Origin: Bacteriovoracaceae bacterium
Lineage (GTDB): Bacteria > Bdellovibrionota > Bacteriovoracia > Bacteriovoracales > Bacteriovoracaceae
DNA: 64,000 nt
Reading direction: 5' to 3'
Assembly (NCBI GenBank): GCA_024711325.1
Contig: JANJTC010000002.1
Coordinates: 248,001-312,000 of the forward strand
The translations under genes were made by a program, and so were the position numbers. Shown here piece after piece: positions 31,927 to 42,700 of the stretch; within the stretch, counting starts at the first letter, position 1, and every line of letters begins with the position of its first letter. A model generated the notes under the pieces. It did no database searches, was not told the origin of the DNA, and saw nothing but the letters and a program-made list of their open reading frames with translations.

Positions 31927-33555
31927 ATGAATTCACTTTTAAAGACTTACAAAAAAATTGAATATTTCTTTGGTAACTTAAAATTTGCCGTCCTGATTAT
32001 AGCCCTTTTTTCGCTGGCACTGGCATATGGTACTTTTATGGAATCCTTCCATGGAACTGAGTATGCAGGTCGTTTGGTTTATAAGGCGTGGTGGTTTTTT
32101 GGTCTTCAGTTCCTGATGTTTCTTTCCATCTTATTTGCCACTTTAATTCGATTACCGATCAGAAAAAATCTTTATGGATTTTACGTCATCCATTCAGGCC
32201 TTATCATTATTTTTCTTGGTTCTTTTATAACTTATTATTCAGGTATTGACGGGTCGCTGGTTCTTTTGCCCAATCTTGCTTCCAGAGAAATTCAGGTCAA
32301 TGAAGATGAACTTCAAATCACTTTGCCTTCAAAAAACAAGGAATTGAAACTGAGTTTACCTTACGTGGCGGGAGAGCAAAAATTTCATGTGGACCATGAC
32401 GGAATACGAATCAAGCGTTTCCTGCCTTTTGCTGAAGAGAGGCTTACCTGGATTCCGTTATCGAAAGGGGAGCCAGAGACCGCTTCATCGCGATACCAGA
32501 TTTATACGGAAAATTTTGGGGAATTTATTATTCTAAGTCATCACCCAAATTCCTCTTTCAGTTCAAATCTTCAGTTAGGGCCTATGAATGTCCACTATTT
32601 ACCTGAAGCACTCGCCACTTGTTTTGGAGTGAAAACCTCACACGGTCTCATCGTATGGAATAGTGAGACTGGAGAATGCCTGAGTCCTGATTTGAAACAG
32701 ATTAAAAAAAGTACTGTGACTGGTAAAGTTCTGGCAGAGGTAAGTTTTAATCAGAGAAATATTTCTTTTTTTCCGGATATGTCACCCCTTCCTGTGGATG
32801 AAGAATTAAAGATTGACCATTCTTCGCCATTTAGAATTTTTAGTAAAAAACTATTTGAAAAAGGTGTTCACATCTTTCTTTTCGGAAAGAGTCTTTCTTA
32901 TTTTGATAAGTTGACTAATACATGGAAGGGAGAATCATTTCATTCGCAAGACCCCGTGTCTTTGCCATGGATGGGTCTAAAACTTCGCTTAATTGAGCAT
33001 CGGGCGGACGCTTATCCTGCCATGGTTCCATTTTATTCAGTCCCAACACAAGAAAATGGGAAAATAGTATCAGGTGACTTGAAGGTCATGGAAATTGAAG
33101 TTGATGGAAAAACGATCTGGGTAAAATCAACGGAGCCGTATGAATTGGACCGACGAGGAGAAAAAGTCGTATTTGAATTAGGGAAAAAAAAGATCACTTT
33201 ACCTTACGAGCTGATACTTAATAATTTTAAAATGGAGACTGATCCTGGTACTAAGAATCCTGCCAGTTATGAAAGTTTTGTCACTTTATTTCAAGGAAAT
33301 AAAGGAAGTAGTCAGCATCATGTATTTATGAACAATCCACTCAAGGTAGACGATTTCACTTTCTATCAAGCATCGTATTTTAAAACAGGTGAAACTTTTG
33401 GAAGCGTTTTGAGTGTGAATTTCGATCCAGGAAGACCCTGGAAGTATCTGGGCTCATTCTTTTTGGTGTTTGGATCAATCTGGCATTATTTCATTCGTCG
33501 CAAAGCTTTGGCACCGTCCGCGGTTTCATCTCGTGATCCACGGCCACAAAAGTAA
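31927..33555 (+). CDS. resB: ResB-like cytochrome c biogenesis protein
   Basis: 542 aa. N-terminal membrane helices at about 17-37 (FAVLIIALFSLALAYGTFM), 56-74 and 84-104 (IHSGLIIIFLGSFITYYSG), a large extracytoplasmic domain of about 380 residues and a final helix near 517-535. This is the ResB/Ccs1 layout, which with ResC/CcsA forms the System II heme-delivery and attachment complex. No ResC gene is adjacent, which is unusual. Context: clade II nos cluster with a cytochrome c domain lies downstream. The start codon has no obvious ribosome site. The 3' end overlaps the convergent thioesterase gene by 65 nt. Confidence 0.85.
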   Translation: MNSLLKTYKKIEYFFGNLKFAVLIIALFSLALAYGTFMESFHGTEYAGRLVYKAWWFFGLQFLMFLSILFATLIRLPIRKNLYGFYVIHSGLIIIFLGSFITYYSGIDGSLVLLPNLASREIQVNEDELQITLPSKNKELKLSLPYVAGEQKFHVDHDGIRIKRFLPFAEERLTWIPLSKGEPETASSRYQIYTENFGEFIILSHHPNSSFSSNLQLGPMNVHYLPEALATCFGVKTSHGLIVWNSETGECLSPDLKQIKKSTVTGKVLAEVSFNQRNISFFPDMSPLPVDEELKIDHSSPFRIFSKKLFEKGVHIFLFGKSLSYFDKLTNTWKGESFHSQDPVSLPWMGLKLRLIEHRADAYPAMVPFYSVPTQENGKIVSGDLKVMEIEVDGKTIWVKSTEPYELDRRGEKVVFELGKKKITLPYELILNNFKMETDPGTKNPASYESFVTLFQGNKGSSQHHVFMNNPLKVDDFTFYQASYFKTGETFGSVLSVNFDPGRPWKYLGSFFLVFGSIWHYFIRRKALAPSAVSSRDPRPQK

Positions 33556-33949
33556 GGATTGCTTTGGTCGCTTCAGTTACCGTTCCTGATTTGGCATCCT
33601 CTGTTGAGACTTGAACTTCTATTTTCATGGAAGTGTTTCCCGTTTTAACCAGCCTGGCCTCAATACTGACATGTTGTCCGATGAGAATGGGAGAAGAAAA
33701 GTGCACAGCTTCAACATGTATAGTGGCAACATCCATTCCAGAGTGTTTTTCCGCTACCATTGCTGCTGCCATATCTATCCAGGCAAGAAGAATACCTCCA
33801 AACATCAACCCATTGGGGTTAGCATGTTGAGGCATCACTATGTGCTTTGATTTCACGCAACTATATGCTGACGTTCTTGTTACAGGTGTTTTATCTGTCA
33901 TGGAAAGATACTGACATGTCGACTTCTTCCGGTACATGATCCATGTCAT
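33491..33949 (-). CDS. Acyl-CoA thioesterase, hotdog fold (YciA-like)
   Basis: 152 aa at most. The domain contains KHIVMPQHANPNGLMFGG, LLAWIDMAAAMVAEKHSG and VHFSSPILIGQHVSIEARL, the pattern of YciA/BACH-type acyl-CoA thioesterases, with the catalytic Asp in the AWIDMAA helix. Releases CoA from acyl-CoA in the cytoplasm. The start is uncertain: ATGs at 33949, 33937 and 33901 are all in frame and none has a good ribosome site; the conserved domain begins soon after 33901. Divergent from deoA (start 33987). Confidence 0.88.
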   Translation of the reverse strand: MTWIMYRKKSTCQYLSMTDKTPVTRTSAYSCVKSKHIVMPQHANPNGLMFGGILLAWIDMAAAMVAEKHSGMDVATIHVEAVHFSSPILIGQHVSIEARLVKTGNTSMKIEVQVSTEDAKSGTVTEATKAILTFVAVDHEMKPRTVPKLCDE

Positions 33950-33986
33950 ATCCTGAACTGGGTTTTAAGCGTAAATTTCCGTTACT

Positions 33987-35336
33987 ATGAGAGAAGTCTA
34001 TACTGCACAAGAAATAATCGCCAAAAAACGCGATGGAAAGCTACTTACGCCAGATGAAATTAAATGGTTTGTTAGTGGAATTATTAACGGTCAAGTTGCT
34101 GATTTTCAGATTACTGCCCTGTTAATGGCCATTTATATTAATGGCTGTGATAAGGAAGAGACTTCAGCTTTAACTGAGGCCATGCTCTATTCAGGATCGA
34201 TTCTAAGTTTTAATGATTCTACAGTCATTGATAAGCACTCGACAGGAGGAGTAGGTGATAAAACATCACTTATCCTTGGGCCCATCGCTGCGGCCTGCGG
34301 TGTGAAGATTCCCATGATATCTGGGCGTGGTTTAGGTCATACGGGTGGAACTATTGATAAAATGGAGTCCATACCAGGTTTTAGAACTGAGCTATCCATT
34401 CAGGAATTTTTAAGTGCTGTGAATCAAGTCGGTATTGCCATTATTGGTCAGTCACAGGAGCTTGTACCCGCTGATAAAATTATTTATAAGCTTCGAGATT
34501 TGTCAGCAACCGTTGCCTCAATTCCTCTTATCACAGCTTCAATCATGAGTAAAAAGTTGGCGGAAGATACCAGCGGATTAGTCATAGATATAAAATTTGG
34601 TCAGGGCGCTTTCATGAAGACTAAGCAAGAGGCACAGATACTCGCAAAATGTCTTCGGGATACCGCTCTCAGCTTCCAGAAGAATATTCTTATTATGCTG
34701 ACAGACATGTCTCAGCCTTTAGGCAAGGCAATTGGAAATAGTAATGAAGTCATCGAGAGCATAGAAACCTTAAAGGGCAGAGGCCCTGCCGACGTGACTG
34801 AACTGTCAGTGGAGCTGGCCGCAGGAATGGTTTATCTGGCCAGGATTACACTCACAATGAATGAGGCGCGCTTACTTGCTTCCGAGCAGATCAATAATGG
34901 GCAGGCCCTAAAAAAATTCCAGGAGATGATTGAAGCTCAGGGAGGAAATTCCGGTATCACGGAAGACTATTCTTTGTTACCACAAGCTGAAATGAAAACC
35001 CAAGTTCTGGCAAAAAGGGATGGATTTGTAACTTCAATTGATGTCGTTCAACTTGGACTCAGTTTATGTGACATGGGTGGGGGACGTCATTTACCTGCTG
35101 ATAAAGTTGATCATGCTGTCGGATTTTTAAATCACGTGAAGTTAGGACAAAGAGTAAAAAAAGGTGATTTGCTTTTAACGATCCAGCATCATCCACACCA
35201 GGAAAAAATGGTTCAGGAGATGCGAGCGATGATGATTGAAAAGATATTTCGCATTGACGAGAAACTAATTAATAAACTTCCAAACCTGATAGAGGAAGTT
35301 GAATACTACTGGGCCAATAGCAAGGAGTCCCAATGA
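33987..35336 (+). CDS. deoA: Thymidine/pyrimidine-nucleoside phosphorylase
   Basis: 449 aa. Conserved elements: [12 protein letters not shown] (phosphate site), [18 protein letters not shown] (part: [14 protein letters not shown]), [17 protein letters not shown] and the C-terminal alpha/beta hammerhead with [15 protein letters not shown]. Splits thymidine or uridine with phosphate into base and (deoxy)ribose-1-phosphate. The stop overlaps the start of deoD by 4 nt, so the two form a nucleoside salvage operon. Useful for scavenging nucleic acid breakdown products. Confidence 0.93.
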   Translation: MREVYTAQEIIAKKRDGKLLTPDEIKWFVSGIINGQVADFQITALLMAIYINGCDKEETSALTEAMLYSGSILSFNDSTVIDKHSTGGVGDKTSLILGPIAAACGVKIPMISGRGLGHTGGTIDKMESIPGFRTELSIQEFLSAVNQVGIAIIGQSQELVPADKIIYKLRDLSATVASIPLITASIMSKKLAEDTSGLVIDIKFGQGAFMKTKQEAQILAKCLRDTALSFQKNILIMLTDMSQPLGKAIGNSNEVIESIETLKGRGPADVTELSVELAAGMVYLARITLTMNEARLLASEQINNGQALKKFQEMIEAQGGNSGITEDYSLLPQAEMKTQVLAKRDGFVTSIDVVQLGLSLCDMGGGRHLPADKVDHAVGFLNHVKLGQRVKKGDLLLTIQHHPHQEKMVQEMRAMMIEKIFRIDEKLINKLPNLIEEVEYYWANSKESQ

Positions 35337-36031
35337 GCATCCATATAGGTGGAATTAGAGAAGATGTGGCCGAAACCGTTCTGCTTCCTGGAGATCCACT
35401 CCGGGCAAAGTTTATAGCTGAAAATATCCTGCAAGATGCTAAATGCTATTCAGAAGTCCGAGGGATGTTTGGATATACTGGCTTTTATCAGGACAAGCGA
35501 ATATCAGTTCAAGGCACAGGTATGGGATTACCGTCACATTCCATCTACGTAAATGAGCTGATTGATCATTTTGGAGTTAAGACTTTGATTAGAGTCGGAT
35601 CTTGTGGGTCCTTTCAGGAAAATATTAAGCTTCGTGATGTTATTCTTGCAATGAGCTCATGCTCTGAATCTAGTTTTAATCAGAAAACTTTTAAGGGGAT
35701 GGACTTTGCTCCAACTGCCGATTTTGAATTATTACTGAAGGCCTATCAATACGCCAAATCCAAAATGTCGAATGTTCATGTGGGAAGTATCCTGTCCTCT
35801 GATGTCTTTTATAATGAAGATCCGGAGGAGTGGAAACTTTGGGCGAAGTATGGTGTTTTAGGTGTGGAAATGGAAACTTCCGCCCTTTATACCATTGCTG
35901 CTCGTAAGAAATGCCGTGCTCTAAGTGTCCTCACGGTAAGTGATAGCTTTCTTACTTCAGAGGGAAGTACAGCTGAAGAGAGAGAACGTACTTTTACCCA
36001 GATGATTGATATTGCGCTTAATTCAATCTAA
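35333..36031 (+). CDS. deoD: Purine-nucleoside phosphorylase (DeoD type)
   Basis: 232 aa, hexameric PNP family. [32 protein letters not shown] and [13 protein letters not shown] supply phosphate and sugar sites; [15 protein letters not shown] and SDSFLTSE the base site with the catalytic Asp. Phosphorolyses purine (deoxy)nucleosides. Translationally coupled to deoA (ATGA overlap). Length and motif order are full. Confidence 0.94.
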   Translation: MSIHIGGIREDVAETVLLPGDPLRAKFIAENILQDAKCYSEVRGMFGYTGFYQDKRISVQGTGMGLPSHSIYVNELIDHFGVKTLIRVGSCGSFQENIKLRDVILAMSSCSESSFNQKTFKGMDFAPTADFELLLKAYQYAKSKMSNVHVGSILSSDVFYNEDPEEWKLWAKYGVLGVEMETSALYTIAARKKCRALSVLTVSDSFLTSEGSTAEERERTFTQMIDIALNSI

Positions 36032-36099
36032 TTATTAAAAACAGTCTCCCCCTGACTTTTCTATGGGCAAGGTGTAACCTTTTAAAAGGATGGGGATAC

Positions 36100-37269
36100 A
36101 TGGAAAGAGAATTAATCACATACGACGAACTGATTCATCAGAGGCCGAATTTATTTTCTGCTTCGGCCGTCTATATTACAGAGGATCAGTTTTTACAGAT
36201 ACAAAAAATAATTTCAGCTGTTGAGAATGTGGCCCGATTAAAAGGGTATCAACGGAAGATTTTATCTGAAGTTCCTGCCATCGCTCATCTGGACTTTGGC
36301 CCCCAAAGCGTTTTCATGGGCTATGATTTCCATTTATGTGAAGAGGGACCTAAGCTCATTGAAATTAACAGTAATGCTGGCGGTGCTTTGTTGAATCTAA
36401 AACTGGCCCGGGTTTTTCAGCTTACCGGAACTGAGGGGAATGTAAGAACACCCACTGAGTTACAGGGCTTGGAGAAAAATTTATTTGAAATGTTCCTTGA
36501 AGAATGGAAGCTTCAGCGAGGAGATCAGAGACTTAAAACGGTGGCCATCATCGATGATGATCCACTGAGTCAGTATCTGTATCCAGAGTTTGAGCTTTTT
36601 AAGAAGCTGTTTGAAAGCTTTGGAGTGATGGCCTTAATCATTGATTCATCTCAGGTCATACACCGCGACGGAAAGCTTTGGCATAATGAAACTGTCATTG
36701 ACATGGTCTATAACCGCCTGACTGACTTCTATTTTGAGCAGCCTAAACACGTCCCCCTCCGGCAGGCCTATAGAGCAAATTCAGTGGTCGTGACTCCTCA
36801 TCCTAGAGGACATGCTTTTTTTGCCAACAAACGCAATCTTGAAACTTTATCTAGTAACCAAGCGTTAACTGAACTAGGTGCCAGGGATGAAGATCGTGAG
36901 ACACTGCTTAAAGGCATACCAAAAACATTAGAAGTGACAATTGATCGCACCAAAGATCTATGGGAGAATCGTCGATCACTCTTTTTTAAAACGGCCACAG
37001 GCTATGGAAGTAAGGCAGCTTATCGGGGCGATAAACTCACAATTAGAGTCTGGAATGAAATTATAAAAGGTGATTATGTTGCTCAGACCTTCGCACCTCC
37101 CAGTAAAATTCTAATTAAAAATGGCGAAAAAGATTCAGAGCTTAAAGTCGATATTCGTGCCTATGTCTATCAAGGTAAAATTCAACTCATGGCATCTCGC
37201 CTCTATAGTGGACAAACCACTAATTTCAGGACTCCCGGCGGCGGCTTTGCCCCCGTTTTTTTGAAATAA
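36100..37269 (+). CDS. ATP-grasp-like protein of unknown function
   Basis: 389 aa, no signal peptide. Residues about 60-110 contain MGYDFHLCEEGPKLIEINSNAGG; the EINSNAGG segment is the type of metal-binding Glu/Asn element found at the end of ATP-grasp sites. A Rossmann-like part follows (VAIIDDDPLSQYL) and a Lys-containing ATP-grasp-type strand late (FFKTATGYGSKAAY, then VAQTFAPPSKI). The order suggests a rearranged ATP-grasp ligase. Substrate unknown. GGGGA precedes the ATG. It is a single gene upstream of the cus operon. Confidence 0.6.
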   Translation: MERELITYDELIHQRPNLFSASAVYITEDQFLQIQKIISAVENVARLKGYQRKILSEVPAIAHLDFGPQSVFMGYDFHLCEEGPKLIEINSNAGGALLNLKLARVFQLTGTEGNVRTPTELQGLEKNLFEMFLEEWKLQRGDQRLKTVAIIDDDPLSQYLYPEFELFKKLFESFGVMALIIDSSQVIHRDGKLWHNETVIDMVYNRLTDFYFEQPKHVPLRQAYRANSVVVTPHPRGHAFFANKRNLETLSSNQALTELGARDEDRETLLKGIPKTLEVTIDRTKDLWENRRSLFFKTATGYGSKAAYRGDKLTIRVWNEIIKGDYVAQTFAPPSKILIKNGEKDSELKVDIRAYVYQGKIQLMASRLYSGQTTNFRTPGGGFAPVFLK

Positions 37270-37327
37270 ATTTATTCTGTCACAAACCATACTTTATTAG
37301 CGTCTGTGAACCCGACAGGAGTTTTAA

Positions 37328-38587
37328 ATGTTTTTGAAGTACACATGTCTTCTTTTGATGGTTTATCCCATAAGTGCTCTGGCCATCGAACTTACCCCTA
37401 AATTAGTCCTAGAGACGGTTTACAATAATAATCCCGATCTGGCCTCATCCAAGGCCATCGTTGAATCTGAGAAGGCTGCTATCTCATCTCAATATTCTCT
37501 TTCAGGCCCACGTCTAGGCCTTATGAAAGAAAGCGACATGAATACGATGCAAATGAAAGATGGACCAATGAAGACATGGTCTATCTCTCAAGAGATTATG
37601 TTCCCCACAAAGTACTTCTCAAAAGGAGACATCCAGAAAACAAGATTTAAAAAAAATCAGGAAGTATATGAGGACAAACGATTGGAACTCAGATCGGAAG
37701 CTCTTTCAGTATATTTTCGGTATTATACTTTTAGAAGAATATTCTCCTTATTAAAGGCCCAAAAAGAAACTCTAAGAGAAATTGCCAGGATTGCGGAAAA
37801 TCGACGTTCTACCGGAGTAGTACCTCAGCAGGATGAGATGAAGGCCCATGTTGAACAAACCAAAATCGAAAATGAATTACTTCTCATGGCCCAGGAATAT
37901 GCAGAAGCAGGTTACACTCTTAATGCCATTTTAAATCGTCCAATTGAAAGTGAAATTAAGTTACCGGAAAAGGACTTCAATTTAAAAGATGACGTCAAAC
38001 TGGTTTCTGATTTTGAAGAACTTAATATACAAGCTTCAAATCTTATAAGAAGTGAGGAGTATTCTGTGAAGGAGGCGGGGCTGGAAAAAGATCTGGCCCA
38101 AATGGGTTACCTCCCGGACTTTATGCTGACTTATAAAAAGGCATATGGAAATAATGCTATTTCAACGGCAGAAGCTTTTGGAATAGAGATGACTGTTCCT
38201 CTTTGGTTTTTGAAAAAAGAAAGAAGTGAAGTTAGCGCAGCTACCTTGAAAGAATTTGCTGCCAAAAGAAAACTCGAGTCAGTTAAACGAAATATTGAAT
38301 CATCGGTCAGGATTTTAAAAAGCAAAGTTATCACTTATTCTAAACTTCTTCAGATATATGAAACGGCACTCATCCCGCAAGCGACGAGTACTTTGAATTC
38401 ATCCCGATCGGCCTATAGCACCGGCAAAGTTGGTTTCCAGGAACTACTGGATGCAGAAAGAACCCTCTATTCGACTCGAATTGAGTATTATCAAAATTTT
38501 TCAAAATTCATAGATGCAGTAACAGGATTGGAAAGGGTCGCGGGCATAAGTGTCAGCAAACTTCCTTTTTCTGAGGAGGACATTTGA
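37328..38587 (+). CDS. TolC/CusC-type outer-membrane efflux protein
   Basis: 419 aa. Sec signal (ending SALA), then the two-repeat TolC helical barrel: TPKLVLETVYNNNPDLASSK in the first repeat and SSRSAYSTGKVGFQELLDAERTL in the second (the GxxxFxxLLDAxRTL motif of heavy-metal efflux proteins; cited in part). MKESDMNTMQMKDGPMKTW near residue 65 is Met-rich, as in copper efflux proteins. Provides the outer channel of the CusCBA-type system. AGGAG precedes the ATG; the stop overlaps the TTG start of the adaptor gene. Confidence 0.88.
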   Translation: MFLKYTCLLLMVYPISALAIELTPKLVLETVYNNNPDLASSKAIVESEKAAISSQYSLSGPRLGLMKESDMNTMQMKDGPMKTWSISQEIMFPTKYFSKGDIQKTRFKKNQEVYEDKRLELRSEALSVYFRYYTFRRIFSLLKAQKETLREIARIAENRRSTGVVPQQDEMKAHVEQTKIENELLLMAQEYAEAGYTLNAILNRPIESEIKLPEKDFNLKDDVKLVSDFEELNIQASNLIRSEEYSVKEAGLEKDLAQMGYLPDFMLTYKKAYGNNAISTAEAFGIEMTVPLWFLKKERSEVSAATLKEFAAKRKLESVKRNIESSVRILKSKVITYSKLLQIYETALIPQATSTLNSSRSAYSTGKVGFQELLDAERTLYSTRIEYYQNFSKFIDAVTGLERVAGISVSKLPFSEEDI

Positions 38588-39711
38588 AGCACCTTAGTTT
38601 ATTTCTATCAGTTATACTTTTTTTTGCCATTTCCTCTTGTAATAAAAATGATGATGCTGATACCGGACATAATCATCAGGAAGAGGTTTGGATATGTCCC
38701 ATGCATCCTCAAATCAGAAAGGATTCTCCGGGGAAATGTCCCATTTGCCATATGGACTTGGTGAAGATGAACGACGTTCCGGAAGATTCAAAAGATGTGG
38801 ATAAAACGAAAACTACTCTTCCTGAGGGGCATGCCAAGGTAAACCTTTCTTCTGGTCGTCAACAATTGATCGGGGTAAAAACCGGGATTGTTGAGAAAAA
38901 GCCTTTATTTAAAGTCATTGAAGCGTCTGGAAAAATTGCTTTTGATCCAGAACTCTACACTGCTCAAGCTGAATACATTGAGGCGATTAATCAAAAAGAG
39001 CGAGTTAAGGATTCCACTGTAGATGAGGTAAAGCACTCGGCAAATCGAATGGTAGAATCCGCCAAGCTTCGTTTAAAAGTGTTGGGTTTATCTGACGACC
39101 ATATTCGCAGACTGGGCAGAAGTGGAGTGGCAGGATCTGCACTACTCATTCCAAAATCAGGTGAAAAATTGTGGGTTTATGCTGAGGTTTTTGAGATGGA
39201 TCTGGCCTGGATTCATCCTGGCCATGAAGCTACTGTTTCTGGAAGTTCACTGGGAAATAAAAAGCTCAAAGGGCAGGTTGTTTCTGTGGATAGGGTCATT
39301 AATAAGGATACCAGGACAGCGAAAGTCAGAATTCTCATACCTGATACCAAAGCAAACTTACGGCCGGAATCCTATCTGGACGTAAGTATTCTCTCTCCTT
39401 TAGGAGAGCAGATAACTGTGCCTTTTAATGCCATTTTAGATACCGGCAAAGAGGCCTGGGTTTATGTTGTTAACAAGGACAATCAGTTTGAACCCAGACT
39501 GATTACGATTAAAGAAAGAGCAGGTGATCAAATCGCAATTGAGTCGGGAGTTTCAGCTGGAGAAAAAATTGTAACCAGTGCTAATTTCCTGATTGATTCT
39601 GAGTCGAGACTGCAAGGATCCGGCATTCAGGAGTCGGATAAAAAAACACCAACTTGTCCCGATGGGCAATTTTGGCATGAACAGATGAATCACTGTATGG
39701 ACAGGCCATGA
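38584..39711 (+). CDS. cusB: CusB-type periplasmic adaptor with heavy-metal-binding domain
   Basis: 375 aa. TTG start at 38584, set by a strong GAGGAGG about 5 nt before; the TTG overlaps the TGA stop of the outer-membrane gene. Lipobox FAISSCNKN (Cys about 19). Residues 37-62 hold WICPMHPQIRKDSPGKCP, a HMBD metal-binding motif (Cys/Met/His) as in Cu/Ag efflux adaptors. The membrane-fusion core follows. The last 20 residues are Cys/His/Met-rich (CPDGQFWHEQMNHCMD), a second likely metal site. Links CusA to the outer channel. Confidence 0.9.
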   Translation: MKHLSLFLSVILFFAISSCNKNDDADTGHNHQEEVWICPMHPQIRKDSPGKCPICHMDLVKMNDVPEDSKDVDKTKTTLPEGHAKVNLSSGRQQLIGVKTGIVEKKPLFKVIEASGKIAFDPELYTAQAEYIEAINQKERVKDSTVDEVKHSANRMVESAKLRLKVLGLSDDHIRRLGRSGVAGSALLIPKSGEKLWVYAEVFEMDLAWIHPGHEATVSGSSLGNKKLKGQVVSVDRVINKDTRTAKVRILIPDTKANLRPESYLDVSILSPLGEQITVPFNAILDTGKEAWVYVVNKDNQFEPRLITIKERAGDQIAIESGVSAGEKIVTSANFLIDSESRLQGSGIQESDKKTPTCPDGQFWHEQMNHCMDRP

Positions 39712-42700
39712 TTGAAAAAATTATTGATTTCTCCGCGAGAAACAGATTTATTGTTTTACTCCTGACTTTCATCCTTGGAATGGGGGGATGGTTTAGCTTT
39801 AAAAATATTCCTATTGATGCTATTCCTGATCTCTCTGATACACAGGTTATCATTTACTCCAAATGGGACCGCTCGCCCGATATTATTGAAGACCAGGTTA
39901 CTTATCCTATTATTACCGCCCTTTTGGGCGCGCCAAAAGTAAAAGACATTCGTGGTTTCTCTGATTTTGGTTATTCTTATGTTTACGTCATTTTTGAAGA
40001 TGGTGTCGATCCCTATTGGGCCAGATCCCGTACTCTCGAGTATTTATCCAAAATTCAGCCCCAACTTCCTGACGGAGTACAAACAGAAATGGGCCCGGAT
40101 GCTACAGGTGTAGGTTGGGTCTTTCAGTATGCTTTGGTTGATAAGACCGGAAATAATTCTCTGGCCGATCTTCGCTCTTATCAGGATTGGTTTTTAAGAT
40201 ACTTGTTGCAAACTGTTCCGGGAGTTGCCGAAGTTGCTTCTGTGGGCGGATATCAAAAGCAGTATCAGGTTAAGATCAATCCCAATGCTCTGCTTGCCTA
40301 TAAAATCCCTATCGATAAAGTTGCCAGCGCAATTAAAGAAAGTAACAACGATGTCGGTGCCAGGATGCTTGAAATCTCCGGAGCAGAGTACATGATCCGT
40401 GGGAAAGGGTACATCAAGGGTTTAAAAGACATCGAAAACGTGGTTATTGGTTATGAAAACGGGACTCCCATATTTATTAAGAATGTGGCCCAGGTAACAG
40501 TTGGACCTGAAATCAGAAGGGGAGTTACTGACCTGGATGGTGAAGGCGATGCTGTTGGTGGAATTATCGTCATGAGATATGGTGAAAATGCCACGAAGGT
40601 CATTGAAGGAGTTAAAGAAAAGATTCGAACCATCACTCCGAACCTTCCAAAGGGAGTTGAGCTGGTTATAACTTACGACCGATCAGACTTAATTGAACGT
40701 GCGATCGCGACTTTAAAGCATGAACTTTTTCTTGAAATGCTGATTGTTTGTATTGTGATTCTAGTCTTCTTACTTCATATTCCGAGTGCTCTCATTCCTA
40801 TCATGACCCTGCCACTGGCAGTACTCATGAGTTTCATCCCTATGTACTACTTCGATCTATCTTCAAATATCATGAGTCTGGGAGGGATTGCTATTGCTAT
40901 CGGTGCCATGGTTGATGCCGCTATTGTGGTGGTTGAAAACTCCCACAAGCACATTGAAGAATGGGAAAAAAATGGCAGACAAGGAGATCCCAAAGAAGTG
41001 GTGATTACCGCCATCAAGGAAGTTGGACCGGCGAGCTTTTATTCCTTACTGGTCATTGCAGTTTCTTTTTTACCGATCTTTGCTTTGGAAGATCAGGAAG
41101 GAAAACTATTTAAGCCTTTGGCCTATACTAAGAATCTTTCGATGATCATCGCCGCTATCCTGGCCATAACTTTAGATCCCGCCTTACGAGTGACGTTGAC
41201 TCACTTTTCGGTTAAGCACTATAAACCACGTTGGCTAAGTAATGTCCGGAATGCCGTGCTGGTCGGGAAGACATATTCAGAAGAAGAACACCCCATCAGT
41301 AAAGTTTTATTCAAACTTTACGGTCCGATTGTGGATTGGGTTATCGAACATCGCTATAAAACTCTTCTATTTGCTTTTATTGCATTGGTGGCCACGATTC
41401 CAGTCTATTTGAAATTAGGTTCTGAGTTCATGCCTCCATTGAATGAAGGAACAATTTTATACATGCCTACGACCATGCCTGGAATGTCGGCAAGTTCTGC
41501 TCAGGATTTATTGCAAAGACAGGATAAAATTTTAAAGTCCTTTCCTGAAGTTGAAAGAGTTTTTGGTAAGGCCGGCAGGGCCGAAACTTCTACTGATTCA
41601 GCGCCTTTTTCCATGGTTGAAACCACCATTATTCTTAAGTCGCAGGATCAATGGAGAAAAAAGGAAAGATGGTATTCTGACCTACCGGAATTCTTGCAGT
41701 GGCCTTTTACATTTATCTGGTCTGATACTTTAAGTTGGGAAGAATTAATCTCTGAAATGGATAAGGCCACTAAATTTCCCGGAACGACTAATGCCTGGAC
41801 CATGCCTATTAGAACCCGGATTGATATGCTTTCAACCGGCATTCGAACACCTGTAGGTATAAAAGTACTCGGATCAAATTTAAAAGAAGTTGAAAAAGTT
41901 GCCATCGAATTGGAAAAAGTTGTTTCGAAAGTTGAAGGGACTCGAAGTGCATTTGCCGAGAGAGTTTCAGGTGGGTATTTTCTTGACTTCAACTTTCATC
42001 GCGAAAAGCTGGCCCGTTATGGTCTTTCCATAGATCAGGCCCAGATGGCGCTGATGACGGCAGTTGGAGGAGAGCCGGTAACTAAAACAGTGGAGGGCAG
42101 AGAACGTTATACGGTGAATGTGAGATATTTTGCCGACTTTAGATCTAACGTTGATGCACTCAAGAGAGTATTGATCAGTACTCCGGCAGGTAATCAGATA
42201 CCAATGGGTCAGGTGGCCACAATTGAAATGGTTCAGGGCCCATCTATGATTAGAAATGAGAACGGGTTACTCTCAAGTTTTGTCTATGTCGACGTGGCGG
42301 ATCGGGACATTGGTAGCTATGTTAAAGCTGCCAAGAAGTTGGTGGAAGAAGAATACTCGCTTCCGCCTGGAATTGATCTTTCCTGGAGTGGCCAGTATGA
42401 AAACATGGAAAGAGTTAAAGAGAAACTAAAAGTCATCATACCACTTACTTTATTTATCATTATATTTCTCATTTATCTCAATACCAAGTCTTGGATTAAA
42501 ACCAGTATCGTCCTTCTGGCAGTGCCATTTTCGGCCATCGGTGCTTTTTGGATTTTATATATTCTTGATTACAATATGAGTATCGCGGTTTGGGTTGGTC
42601 TTCTGGCACTTCTTGGAGTTGATGCCGAGACGGGAATTTTTATGCTGCTGTATCTGGATATTGCTTACGAGAAAGCCGTCAAAGACGGAAAGATGAATTC

